Positions 1 to 11,083 of a stretch of 64,000 bases of DNA are shown here, in pieces. The notes under the pieces are model-generated. The model saw only the letters and a program-made list of their open reading frames with translations. It was not told the DNA's origin and searched no databases. The position numbers and the translations under genes are program-made. The stretch is from Lepraria neglecta (Eukaryota > Ascomycota > Lecanoromycetes > Lecanorales > Stereocaulaceae): NCBI GenBank assembly GCA_033220425.1, contig CM065646.1:565501-629500 (forward strand), given 5' to 3'. How positions within the stretch are numbered: the first letter of the stretch is position 1; each line of letters starts with the position of its first letter.

Positions 1-491
1 GGATGTTGTGAAGGCCAGGGATATTGGACAGATAATCGGGCTGCATCTTACGAAATGTTAACGTTGAAATAATGATAATCGGTAACGATGAAAGGTACAG
101 CCTTTCTAATGAACTTCTCGTGGCGGACTTTTATGCATTTGATGAGATTCTGGCTGCTAGAAAGAACGCATTCGGTATCCGACATGAGCTGGTGAGATCA
201 AAGTTCAAAGTCAATCTTGAAATAACGAGAAAACAAGGCTCCCAGCTTGGGAGAATGTTGTTGTTTCAGCAACATGTCAATACCTAGCGCCACCCATAAT
301 GATACAGTCTATAGCCGTTTAAAGAGATGAAAAATACACCATAGAAGGACAAAACGAACGTTCTATACAGTACTTAGAGAGGGTCACATTCCTGCCAGCC
401 AACGCTCATCCCCAATCAAGCCCGAAAAGCACCCTAAGCGCGACGCAACCGTCTCGAAACAGTCGGAATATTAGGATTACCGCTATTATCG
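1..491. other. Intergenic, no supported gene
   Basis: Only short unrelated open frames occur here. The longest (72-287, plus, 71 codons) has no recognisable motif and no matching splice sites. The right end holds the 3' flank of the minus-strand secreted-protein gene. Confidence 0.5.
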
Positions 492-1061
492 TTAGCAATA
501 ACAGGAACAACAGTTTCCACCACTAGCAACAGGCGAGCCGTGAGCAAGGGCAAGAATGATCGGTGGGCCCTTATAGACAGCCGCGGCAAGACTTCCAATG
601 CCTGGGCTCGGCTGAGCCTTAGCTGGCGGCGTACCACCACCGCCTCCGCTTCCGCCGGGACCAGAGTCTGCAAGATCAGCTTCTCTCTTCGCGACGTGCG
701 ACCCCATCGTCCCGGGACTACCATTGAGGCCATCGTTCCCAACTCCAGAGCCAGCTGCGGGTAGAGGAGCAGGAGGCCCTGGCGGAGGTGGAGGATGGTC
801 GTTGGTTGTTGTGTTTGTGCCTTCGTCTCCTGACCCTGAGATTGGGGATGCGCGTATAGCAGCCTCAGCAATGTCTTCAGGGCCGACGGAACCAAGGCCG
901 CCTGCACCACCGTCACCCCCACCACCTCCGGTTGGGGGTGTGGCCATGTCATCTTCGGGGATTCTGGGAAGGAGTTGTGCGTTGTTTGTGATTGGGAGGG
1001 CGATGACGGAGGACGTTGCTGCTAGGGCGAGGATCATAGAGGAGATTGCTGAGGTCTTCAT
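492..1061 (-). CDS. Small secreted Gly/Pro-rich protein with a Kex2-like site
   Basis: Single-exon gene for about 189 residues. The start at 1061 is chosen because it opens a good signal peptide (MKTSAISSMILALAATSS, cleavage near VIALP). An in-frame ATG at 1166 would put 35 non-hydrophobic residues in front of it. The mature part is low complexity: runs of Gly near residue 45 and of Pro near residue 90, then a dibasic HVAKREADLAD near residue 120 that resembles the KREA processing site of fungal secreted precursors. A Gly-rich stretch follows, then a C-terminal cluster of four cysteines (NCCSCYC). No enzyme family is recognised. Secretion and Kex2-type processing are inferred; the product could be a cell-wall protein, a processed peptide precursor or an effector-like protein. 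Confidence 0.6.
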   Translation of the reverse strand: MKTSAISSMILALAATSSVIALPITNNAQLLPRIPEDDMATPPTGGGGGDGGAGGLGSVGPEDIAEAAIRASPISGSGDEGTNTTTNDHPPPPPGPPAPLPAAGSGVGNDGLNGSPGTMGSHVAKREADLADSGPGGSGGGGGTPPAKAQPSPGIGSLAAAVYKGPPIILALAHGSPVASGGNCCSCYC

Positions 1062-1243
1062 TGTGGGTAGTTGAAGGTCAAAACCCAGTGACTGTAATTC
1101 TTTGAGAGTCTGTGATGATGTTGCGTGGTTTGAAAGGTAAGTCTTGTCGAGATGGGTTTTATTCAAGACATGTCTTCGTTGTTGTTGTGTCTTCGAGGTG
1201 ATTTAATGAGTAATGATGATTTCGAGTGGAGGAAGTGACTGTC

Positions 1244-1251
1244 CTTATATA
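1244..1251 (-). promoter_or_regulatory. TATA box of the secreted-protein gene
   Basis: On the minus strand this reads TATATAAG, about 183 bp upstream of the chosen start codon at 1061. A start of transcription some 30 bp further on would leave a 5' leader of about 150 nt, which supports the internal ATG as the true start. Confidence 0.45.
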
Positions 1252-1261
1252 GACAGTTAAG

Positions 1262-2697
1262 GCTATACTTTGAGATCATGGACGTCGTCATCAATATGTT
1301 TGCTCAGCCCAACAATAACACATACAATGCCTCTCTTGACCATAGCTCCAAGGCAGCATGGTTAAATCACGGTCGAGCGTATACATGGTGACAGTAATGG
1401 CAATTCAAGCTCGCAACAGCATTTCAGCTCATGTACTTGCCTCTTCTGTGATCATGCATACGCGAACAGATAGCATCAGACACAACAAGTCCAGATGGCC
1501 CTCAAGCTACGTTGCGATGAACAAATGCCTCATGCAATCACCATGGTTATGGTATGCCTTGCGACTCTCGAGTCACCGGCGTCGGCGTTGCATATCGGTG
1601 GTAGCAAGGTATTGACTATAGAGGCCTGGTAGTCAGAGGCATAGCTAAGATCACATCAACGTCTGATCCCCGTCAAGACAGCGAATGAAGTCAGGTCTAT
1701 ACCATTCCATGTCTTTACACCAGCATGGGATGCTCGTCTGATGAGCTAGAGGGGGTTGAAAAAACGAAGCGTGTCATTGTACGATCAAATAACCATCGAT
1801 CGGCGTGGACGTCCACACCTTCACTGCCTTCTTCGCTCTAGCGAGATCTAGAAATAGCAGGTCGGGAGCCTCGTCGATGCGACAATGCAACCTTATGGAT
1901 CAATACGCGCACTGATGTTTCATATATAGGTAGAGGAAGGCCATGGACAATGAGGCTCCGGTAGTTGACCGGAGCGGAAGGGGGACCCATTAAGTAAGCA
2001 TCGGCTTAGCACGCCTCTTTCTGCCTCACAGCAATAGACCTATAGCAAAAATTCAAGCTCTTTTACAAAGTGCTCCATTCTGGTATTTCAGCGGCGAGGA
2101 GTAGGCTAGCTGGATGCAGCACAAGTTACCGCAGATGTTATTCACCATCACACATAAAATGCTACCTTGCCTTATGCGTGGCACCGGCGGCAAGCTTGAT
2201 TAAGGTACATAAGAGACAACCAGCCCGTAAAATATTTCAAGAACAAGCAAGCTTGTATAACTGCCAATCTGTCCATCGGAGCGACTACGGAGCTATATAC
2301 CCTATGGAAGCACACACCTTGTTCTTGCGCAGTGGCAAGTCAAAGTCTTGCTCTTACGTGTTCTCAGGAAGTGGTTGCTTTCCCAAAAAGTCTCCTCGAA
2401 GGTCTCATTGGGGCATCTCAACGCTTACTCTCCAAAAATATTGCTCATTTAATATATGCCTCATGTTTATCAAACGGAACCCGTGCAAAGAGAAAATATT
2501 TTCTTGTGACCAATTTCAATCTGAACCCTGATCCATCTCATCGGACCCTTTTCGCCACACAAGAGAAGTACAACAGTCTTTTCTTCGTTATGTAACCCAA
2601 ATGATAACCATATGACCGTGATAATCCCGAATACAAAGACACCCATTTCATTTCTTGTCTTCGTCATGGAACGATTCCTGCCACAAAGCTAAGCATT
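1262..2697. other. Intergenic, no supported gene
   Basis: Open frames at 1358-1615, 2070-2531 and 2470-2667 overlap, lack family motifs and have no convincing splice partners. Composition is mixed and no repeat was found. Confidence 0.5.
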
Positions 2698-3522
2698 ATG
2701 GACAAACTCCAAAGCATAGACGAAAGAATCCACGACTTCGAGCTGGCCAACAGCCAGATCCATAAGCTTGAGAAGGGGCAGCGAGTCTGTCCCTTCGATC
2801 TTAAACATAACATCAATGTAAGTGCAACTTCTCTAGGGAATGGCCACCAAAGCTGTTGCTCTGAATCAGCATTTCGTGCCGCGTGTTCTGCTCTTGAGAC
2901 CTGACTTTAAGCAAGGACTATGCATCCAGACAATTCTAGAGGGGCTTTTGATACCTTTTTTTCACACCTCTTTTGGCAGAGAATGTGCTCCCAAATAGAC
3001 TTTTCTCTCCCATGTCTCGCTCCGAAGACTGATCTTCTAGCTGAGATTTTGCTTCCAGACAGTTTTCCATGCCCTATGTTCTATTCTCGAAATGTATTTG
3101 TTGGCAAAACCTGTGCTTCCAGACAGCCTCTTTTCACATATGTTCTGCGCCGGACAGCTGTCTTATGGCTCATTGCTAACTCCAAGATCCGCAGGTGGCT
3201 TGTCTCCCAGCCAATAATTTCCACTGGTGTTTGACACACGGGCAAGACATGACCAAAACGAGCACTCTCTGTCCAGCAATTCGTGCTCCAGGCAGCATAG
3301 ATACGCATGGCGAATGTAGGAAGTTTGCTTTTGGTGAGTCGATTGACAATACTATTCACCTATCTTTTGGCATTTACTGATGCTCGTATGAAAGCACCCG
3401 AAAGCAGTATCATCGATGATCACTACACCCAGCTTAATCGGCGATTAGCAGCGTTAGAGGAGAGGGAGGATGCGGAGGCTGCGAGTCGAGAAAATGAAGG
3501 TTCAGGCGAGCAAGATACTTGA
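2698..3522 (+). CDS. Possible small coiled-coil protein (uncertain)
   Basis: Weak two-part model. The first frame (2698-2817) gives MDKLQSIDERIHDF and a heptad-like helix, then meets a good donor (GTAAGTG at 2819). A second coding-looking frame (about 3307-3522) ends in an acidic, helical tail (QLNRRLAALEEREDAEAAS). The 400-500 nt between them is too long for a usual intron here and carries a loose repeat of GCTTCCAGACAG-like words (2923, 3051, 3113 and similar). It could be a degraded gene or two unrelated fragments. No family is recognised. Confidence 0.2.
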
Positions 3523-4055
3523 TATCTCTGAGGTGTTAGGAGTAAGAATGGTAAGGTAGAGGCGGGTAGTGTAGATTATAGATGTGCATGTTAAGACATA
3601 TTAAAGCAGGATTTTAATACTTTTGTGGGGTTTGGAGTTCGAAGGAATACAAGCTTGAGCATGCACGAAGTCTCCATTCTGCGAATTTAAACCCTACGAA
3701 TTTGGTTTTTGGAGCACTTTACACTCCTCTGCTCAGGGTCTGCTCTTATGCTTCTCGTATTAAGCCACATCGTTTGGTCAGTCCGGTTGGTTTAGCAATT
3801 GCTAGAGGAGATAGCAACATGTAGCCAAGCGAGACCTTCAGAGAAGAACACATCGAGGCGGAAAACAGCGACCGCATTAGGGCAGCCGGTGAGGATCCTA
3901 ATAATACAGCTATTAAGTAAATAAAAGTACTGGAGCGAGTAGTAGACAGTCACTCCTCGAACATCACTCCGCAAGCAAATTCTCAGCTCAATCCAACACT
4001 TTAATCAAAAAGCAAACTGAATTGACTCACAGAAACTTAACGACATATCGATTGC
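3523..4055. other. Intergenic, no supported gene
   Basis: Nothing recognisable; it contains the 3' flank of the broken secreted-protein gene to the right. Confidence 0.5.
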
Positions 4056-5838
4056 TTAATTGCAAGGATAACCATCAGGTTTGGTGTTCTTACCGCCATT
4101 GATCATGTAGCCTTGGAGAGCACTGTGCATGACAGACAACTGAGTAAGTAAAGGCACCTCATGTAGTCGTGTAAATAGTCATACCTAATGACAAGATTAT
4201 CTCTTGTGACGCCTCCCCAAGCCGTCCCATCTAGAGTTCCCACACCGGGAAGCTCACTCAACATGCTGTTTTGGCATGGATTTGCTATTGGCGCGTCTTC
4301 TCTTTTTTGTAAGGGCATGGGGCACCTGCGACGTTGAGTAGGTAGTATGCCTGATTATTGTAGCAGACGCCACTGCTTGCCGCTATTGAATTGGAGATGA
4401 AGTCGGAGTTGGGATTGCCAGTACAGCCGGTGGCGCCATTTTCTGGTAGCCTAGGAACACCGTGTTAGCCTGTTTGTTGCAGAAGGTAGGCATCCCATAA
4501 GTGGCAAGGTCCACAATCCAGGCGATTTACCAAGTATTGTGGACAAGGATCCACTATCTATTGGATTCGGGGATGAGAGACGGAGTCACGAACAGGATAG
4601 CAGGATGGACATCCTCGTTAAATGTTTGCCATGCCTTGGGTATAAGCAGGCCGAAAAGCGTATTTTCTATAATGTTCTGCATATTGAACAAGCTGGAATC
4701 AGCCAGTCCCGAGTTGAGCACCGCGTTGTCGTTGAGTGCCACGCCGTTTTTCATGAGATTGCTGAGATCTGAAAGGTCTGGAACTTTCGTAGAGCTAGAG
4801 AAGAGGTTTTCCGTGTAGGTCGAGATGATGCCCTGCCATGAGCCGATCAGCTGGCTCACATAGGATGCGAGATTGTTTTGAGCCTCTAGCGCGGTCGTAA
4901 CTCTGGAATTAAAGACTTGTCAGTGTTGCCGATCGTCGAAGTAAGAGGTCTCTTACTTACCGTGGTAAAGCATCCTTGGCTATGTTCAAACTGCCCTCGA
5001 TGACTGCGTTAGCGCTCTCTTTAGCCCAGCCGAGATTGTCAGGGTCTTCCTCCACCTGGCTGATTACTATTTGATGTCAACTATTTGCTCTTTGTCGAAT
5101 TTTCAATGCACGAGAAACTGACCCTTACTCCAAACACCAGCAGAAACGAGTAAAATGCCAGTTCCTAAAATGTCTAACAAGATGTCGATCGTCTCGATGT
5201 CGTCGGCAATAGGAGCGAAGGTACTGGCAAAGGCACCCATCTGCCCTTGGACAGCAGACTCGGCACTAACTATAGCCTCATATTGGTTTGGTTGGATTGG
5301 AACTGTTAGAGATCAGCCTCTGTGCATGCATTTACTGATTGTTTGCTGTTTTTGGAGATCCTCAAGGCTGCTCACTCGCAGTGATTTTTGATTCAAATAA
5401 TACTGCCAATGAGTGAACGACTTACATTGTAGATGGCGCTGAAAGATTGCAAGATCATCCATCCAACCGGAGTATCGATATCTTTGGTTGTCTTGTTCTT
5501 ATCTCCGCACGATTGAGGCGCAGAATCACAAGGATCCTGCCCTACGATACCATAGTTCCATCCTTCTGGTCCGTTCCAGAAGTGCCAAACCGCTTGTTCG
5601 AAGATCAAGCCGGCCAACGCGGGGTCCTCATTCCAATATCGCTCCACTGCGGTCCAGGCGTCGTTGACGTCCGCTTCTGACCAGCGAAGTGCTGCGCTCG
5701 CTGCGGGGTTTCCTCTGTCGCCGTTGCCGCATAACACATTGGAGTAATTCCCTTGAAGGTTGGTGGCTAGGGGAAGAGCGACGGCACTAGTCAAGAGCTA
5801 GAGAGACGAGGAGATCGCGATTGGGTATTTGACACCAT
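4056..5838 (-). pseudogene. Broken gene for a secreted fungal protein of unknown function
   Basis: At least five exon pieces can be followed on the minus strand. The N-terminal part contains YSNVLCGNGDRGNP and a Trp-rich AVWHFWNGPEGWNYG, the middle TFAPIADDIETIDILL, and the end LQGYMINGGKNTK. This resembles a family of secreted fungal proteins of unknown function (possibly DUF7872; from memory only). The last intron (4123-4184) and the stop at 4056 are clean. Several joins fail. The ATG at 5838 reads out of frame with the hydrophobic leader, whose own frame has a TAG at 5798-5800. A frame change is needed after SLIPES (about 4555) and another at an A6 run (about 4308). Homopolymer errors could explain one break but not all. 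Confidence 0.6.
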
Positions 5839-6395
5839 GTTGGAGAATAACAAGGCGTTCGGGGGAAAAGCCCTGCGTCTTACTCTTGCTTCGGAAGGGA
5901 ATGCTGAATGTGGAAAACAGGAGTCAATTCTCAAAGAGTGGCGAAAGATTGAAGAATGAAAGCAAAGGCCAAGTGACTGGCCTTTTATACTGGAGCAGAG
6001 AGCGATTTCTCAGTTCGACATTCCTTGAAAGTAAACATAGTCCTTGTAATTTTAGTATCCCCCTCTGTTGCTGCATCAATATCGGCCCCCCATGCTCCCC
6101 GATCTGCACAATAAAGCCAGCTCTCTACGGCGTTTGCTGTTCTTGGTCGAGAATACGACAGAAAGGCCAAAATACGCCCCGCGCCGCACTTCACAGGCGA
6201 TCGTATAGATCATTAAAAAGCCAGCCAGCTACAAGGACTAGGCACAAAGACTAGTTGTCTGACAGTGATGTATGCTTGCCTCAATTGCGACTGACCGGCC
6301 TTCCAAAACTCCCAATGAGCTTGGAACAATGCAATTACGGCGTCCCATGGATAAGAAAAGAGATGAGGGATTTTGAGTATTAATCAACTAAGCTC
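5839..6395. other. Intergenic, no supported gene
   Basis: Upstream flank of the broken secreted-protein gene. Open frames at 5829-6254 and 5924-6194 overlap each other and show no family motif. Confidence 0.5.
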
Positions 6396-6761
6396 CTAAG
6401 CCCCCGAGATGTCGCCGTAAGGGGGATCCCTACGATCGATCACGTGTGGGAGCGGCTGATGTTCTTCGCATGCTAACAGATGCGGCATAGAACCATGAGA
6501 ACGGCGTTCGCAAGCCATGATCGATTGTTGAGTAATTTCCAAAAGATCTGGATCTGCGAGATGTTTGGGGACTGGCCGACATTCATACGGTGGACATCGT
6601 ATTCCCTTTTTTGTTGGAGATTGCAACGCATCTAATGGGGTAGTCTTAGCTTTCTTAGACTTCTTAGACAGATCACCCTCCCTTTTCCCTATGCAAGAGA
6701 TCTGAGTATGCATATCCTTGATAGATCTGCGGCGTTTCCGCTCTCTAGTAGTGAAAATCAT
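6396..6761 (-). CDS. Possible small basic protein (uncertain)
   Basis: A 121-codon frame. Its N-terminus has two nuclear-localisation-like basic clusters (RERKRRRSIKD and KKSKKAKTT), followed by a Pro/His-rich part. There is no known domain and no splice signal that would extend it. It sits between the broken secreted-protein gene and DBR1. It may be a small nuclear protein or chance; coding evidence is only length and composition. Confidence 0.25.
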   Translation of the reverse strand: MIFTTRERKRRRSIKDMHTQISCIGKREGDLSKKSKKAKTTPLDALQSPTKKGIRCPPYECRPVPKHLADPDLLEITQQSIMACERRSHGSMPHLLACEEHQPLPHVIDRRDPPYGDISGA

Positions 6762-7197
6762 ACGTTTTCAACTCGAAAGTATTGGGCGTTGAGACCTTTC
6801 CTGTTTTAACGTTTCTGGCATTGGGCCGTTTACAAGTCTTGGTTAGTTGTATTTGCATATTTGTCCAATAGATCGTAGAGAACACTGCATCAGTTCAGAC
6901 AACAGAAACTGGCTGTCACAGATATTGGTTGACCAGGAGGGAAAGAAAGGCGGACTCGGGAAAGTATAACAAGCGCGGTCCGCGCTTCAAAATCACGCTA
7001 GTAGTACTATTGTTCCAACGCACCTGCCTTGTCTAAGCTCTGCAATGCAAAGTGCAACGCTTGGTGCTTCTACCCATGATATGGCTCGCCTTGCATCCAA
7101 TGCCTGGAGCTCGGGAAGGATGATACCTGTAATAACTTGCGCAGAGAGCATTCGTTCACCGTGAAGCTGTGACAGCCCAAGTCATTTGAAGTCAGAA
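6762..7197. other. Upstream region of DBR1
   Basis: No gene seen; it should contain the promoter of the plus-strand debranching enzyme gene. No clear TATA box was identified. Confidence 0.5.
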
Positions 7198-8962
7198 ATG
7201 CGGATTGCTGTTGAAGGCTGTGTAAGACTGATGTTCAGATATAAAAATAGTCAAGCTGACTGTTCCAAAGGGCCACGGCACCCTCCATGCCATCTATGCG
7301 TCGATCAAGAAGTCATGCGAGATCAATAAGTGGGACGGCGTCGACCTTCTCATCATTGGTGGCGATTTTCAGGTCCACCTGCCTCCAGATCTTGTGAGAG
7401 TGGCAATCTGACTAGGGCAGGCAGTGCGCAACTCTTACGACCTCAATTGCATGTCAGTCCCTCAAAAGTTCCGAGCTATAGGCGACTTCCACGAATACTA
7501 CAGCGGGGCTCGCAAAGCACCTTACCTTACTCTCTTCGTCGGCGGTAACCATGAAGCCAGCTCTCATCTTCAAGAGCTATACTACGGTGGCTGGGTGGCG
7601 CCTAACATTTACTACCTCGGAGCTGCGAGCGTCGTGCGGTTTGGAGACCTACGGATAGCTGGATTGAGTGGGATATGGAAGGGTTACAATTACAAAAAGC
7701 CACATTTCGAAAGGTTACCGTACAGCGAAGATGAGATCAAGAGCCTTTACCACGTACGGGAGATCAACGTGAGGAAGCTATTGCTACTGAGGACACAAGT
7801 GGACGTGGGAATTAGCCATGACTGGCCAAGAGGGATAGAATGGCAGGGTGATTGGAAGGCGTTGTTCAGGAAGAAGGATCTCTTCGAGGCGGATGCAAGA
7901 GCAGGGACACTGGGAAGCTTGGCTGCCAAATACGTGATGGACAGACTGAGACCGCCGTATTGGTTTTCCGCGCATCTGCATTGCAAATTTGCTGCTGTAG
8001 TTGAACATGGCAAAGAGGCAGGTCCGGTGGCTCAGAATGGTCTACCCACCGATGCTAGAGGTCACAAGGAGACTGATGGCACGAATAATGAAGCCGAGAT
8101 CAGTATCGACCTTGACGATGAGCAACCTACCGAGCCTACCAAAAACACTGACGAGATAGATCTTGACATGGACGATGAGGTGGAATCAGCCAACCCACCC
8201 AACGAAGCCCGTTCGGCCATCGCTATGACAACCTCTCCTGAGCAGCCAGATTCCTCAGCTGTACCACCAGATATCCGCTCTCAACTTCCAGCTTCCTTTA
8301 CTCGCCCCCAAACTCCACCACGGGAGAAGCTATCTGCTCCACCTCCCCCACCAGCAATCACCAACAAGCGAACGCAATTTCTAGCCCTTGACAAATGTCT
8401 TCCAAACCGCAAGTTCCTTCAAATCCTCGACATCGACCCTCCGTCCACTGCTACCCCAATCTCTTCTCTAAGGCTCACATACGACAAAGAATGGCTTGCT
8501 ATCCTTCGCGTCTTCGCAAGTCATGACCCGCACGGGCCCAATCCGTCAAATCTAAGCGAGACAGCATACACACCACTCATTGCCAAAGAAGAAGAATGGG
8601 TTGAGGAGAATGTATTGAAGCAAGGGACGATGGACATTCCAGAGAATTTTGAGATCACGGCACCAGTCTACGATGGCAAAGCCATTGGCTCCGTCGGGAG
8701 AGAGCAGCCGAAGGAGTATAGCAATCCACAAACGAGGGCGTTTTGTGAGATGCTGCGGATACCGAACTGGTTCGATGCGACTGAGGAGGAGAGGGAGCAG
8801 AGGTGGAAGGCCAAGTCTCAGGTGAACGAGACTCAAAGAATGAGTGGTGCGGGTGGTCGAGGCGGAGGTCGAGGCGGTGGTAGAGGCAGGGGGAGTGGTG
8901 GTGGTGGTGGTGGTGGAAGGGGAAGAGGAAGAGGAAGAGGGAGGGGACGCGGCTTTAGATGA
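7198..8962 (+). CDS. DBR1: RNA lariat debranching enzyme
   Basis: Three exons: 7198-7221, 7271-7372, 7421-8962 (about 555 residues). The enzyme hydrolyses the 2'-5' branch bond of excised intron lariats in the nucleus. The N-terminus MRIAVEGCGHG, GGDFQAVRN, GGNHEAS, SGI, SHDWPRGIEW and SAHLH are the ordered metal-binding motifs of the Dbr1 metallophosphoesterase. The C-terminal Dbr1 domain follows (FLALDKCLPNRKFLQ). An acidic linker separates the two. The protein ends in a long RGG/Gly-Arg-rich tail (about residues 515-555), an RNA-binding type tail. The first exon codes only 8 residues and is placed by the conserved start; the donor of intron 2 (GTCCAC) is weak. The gene converges on the queuosine-salvage gene at 9368. 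Confidence 0.93.
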
Positions 8963-9367
8963 TTGGCCTTGAAAATGGAGGATCGAGGCCTACTTGCTAT
9001 CTCACAATTAAAAGAGAGCCATTGCATATGTGCATTGCTAACAAAGTTGGTGGACGTCATTGCCCATAGTCCCAATGGCTGATAAGGCTATTAAATAACG
9101 ACAGAACCTTTGAAGCTGATAGCAATCCCTTGTTCCTCTCGTTCCGGTATCTAACAATTTGCTATCTCTAGATTGAGAACGAGTTTATGCAAAAGATAGC
9201 AGCGATGATTAGTGCGTTGAGAGACATTTGGATCTGCTGTGGGTTTCATGTGGCAGGTCCGGACAAAGTGTCCTTCGAACGTCTATGAGTATGATACAGA
9301 TTTTCTAATCCAGCATGCGAAAGGTCTACAACACTCATAAAGCTAGACTTTTGAGCAGACATCTTCC
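8963..9367. other. Convergent 3' intergenic region
   Basis: Shared 3' flank of DBR1 and the queuosine-salvage gene. No further gene or repeat seen. Confidence 0.55.
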
Positions 9368-10574
9368 TCAGTACCATATGCTCCGTGTGCGATGATGAGG
9401 AATGCATTCGACCCCCTTCTCTTCCATCTCTTTCACCGTGTCATAGAGCAGGAAGTCAATTAAGATGGCGTTGATCTGCGTCCCTGGGTGCTGGCGAAGG
9501 ATCTCTCGCCGTAGCAGCTCGACACACCAGATGCTGCATCCTCGAAGTTGCATCTCCCATGAATGGCCGCTTTCGATGGGTTTCTTTGATCGGATGTGAG
9601 ATTCTAGTGGTGGGCTGTACTGAAGGCAGCCGAGTGAGTGGAGCATTTGGGGGATTCTGTAGTCTGGTATTTGCTGTCAGTCACGGTTGAGGAAGAAGAC
9701 GCCTGATTTAAATCACCTGCAAACATTGTGATCTGTTCGATATCGTGAAAGTATCCAAAGCTCTCGCCTTCGAAGCAAGCCCATAGGTCCGCCACCAGGA
9801 TTTGCGGCCGCTTGTGGAAGCGGATTGTACTGCCTTCGAAGCGGTGTTTGTCGTCTAGGCATGGGAAATTGTCGACGAGTAGATTGACTAAGGCAGCTGC
9901 CGAGCCATTGGCTTCGTCTAGGCAAGTGATGAAGCTACCATTGAAACGCTGAGAACCGTGAGAATCTCCTCTGGCTATAGTTTGGGAAGGCTCACCTCTT
10001 GAAGAACATATCCTGCCTTTCGCATGCAGTAAGTTCGATCCTGTAGCAGAGGCATCTCTTCGCCCGATGCAGATCTGAAAACATACTTGAGGTAAACATC
10101 CGTACATGCTTCTTCATCCACCCAAAAGCTTGGACTGGTTATTGGTACCCCTTCATCGAGTGCTCGCTGGATGGCAGCTACGAGACTCCAGTATCCGGTC
10201 CATTTCTTGCCTCGATAATTGACAGCAAATTGTTGTTCAGTGTTTTCACTCGCGGACCAGAAGGAAAAATTGAGTAGATCCATCAGGAAAATGAAGTCAA
10301 CCGTCGTCTCGTCCTTCGCTTTTGGATGGAGTTCATGCTTCGACCAATCCCTCGTGCTGTAATCCTTTTCTTTTATCAAGGACCAGATAGACGCAGCAGC
10401 AGTTTTTGTCCCTTTCATATCCAACGCAACATCAGTGGAATTATCGTAGATGAATTCTGCATCTTCCAATACGCCTGTCTTGGCTGGCCTGGGAGCATTG
10501 TTCTCCCCAATGCCCAAGGATTTTCGGAGAAGCGCGAGGAGGTCCTCGTCGACTTCGTCGTCTGACATCCCCAC
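9368..10574 (-). CDS. QNG1: Queuosine salvage protein (Q-nucleotide N-glycosylase family, DUF2419)
   Basis: Exons on the minus strand: 10574-9996, 9948-9717, 9663-9368, total 368 residues; both introns are about 50 nt and phase-consistent. The family releases queuine from queuosine 5'-phosphate so that the base can be reused for tRNA modification. Diagnostic stretches are FIYDNSTDVALDMKGTK, VDFIFLMDLLNFSFWS, the GKKWTGYWSL block, and DLWACFEG with the FHDIEQITMFADYRIPQ block spanning the second splice. Met1 or Met3 (MSDDEVDE) may be the start. The length matches fungal homologues. It is divergent from UBA2 across about 510 bp. Confidence 0.9.
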
Positions 10575-11083
10575 AAAATGATTGATCAGACTCCCGGTTG
10601 AAGATTATTTCAACAACCAATACGAGACAACTCCGAAAAATTAGAGAAAGCAACAATGAACGCCGCTGACTTCTTGCACGCGACCAGTACTTTTCCTTCT
10701 AAGTGGCAAGATCGGATGGTTCTAAATTGCTCGTCTATAAATGTTACAAAGCCCACAAAAAGTTACCCAGAGCAACAGGATATTGCGAAATAGAAGTACA
10801 GTCTATAAAACAAAAAAAGAGTGAAGCATATGAAAGAAAAGCCTTACCGGAATCTTGATGTAGGGCTGGCCCAATTTCGGGTACGCTAGTGTTCTACCCG
10901 CAGCGCCTCCTTGGTGCTTTGCCGCGTGGGTACGTATCATATACATCATATTTTCTACTCTATTTACTTTCACTTCACTGTCACCCTCCTTCTGTCGCTC
11001 CTTTGTTACATGTCTTTCTCACTTCTGACTTTCCTCCTCCATACTTCCACCACCTCCTTCTTATCCTGAGCATACTTTACACC
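10575..11083. promoter_or_regulatory. Divergent promoter region between QNG1 and UBA2
   Basis: About 510 bp between two opposed start codons. The UBA2 side carries a long pyrimidine-rich tract (about 10,948-11,080, rich in CTTTC, CCTCC and TCACTTC) just before the ATG, as often seen near transcription starts of constitutive fungal genes. No TATA box was identified. Confidence 0.4.

Noticed and set aside
434-1074. Long open frames on both strands overlapping the secreted Gly/Pro-rich gene
   Set aside because: They are shadows of the low-complexity GGx/CCx composition; only the minus frame with a signal peptide makes sense.
2920-3300. Spaced GCTTCCAGACAG-like words that could be a CRISPR-like or minisatellite array
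   Set aside because: Spacing and sequence are too irregular and the genome is fungal; at most a decayed repeat.
8833-9075. Minus-strand Pro/Leu-repeat frame
   Set aside because: It is the antisense of the DBR1 RGG tail.
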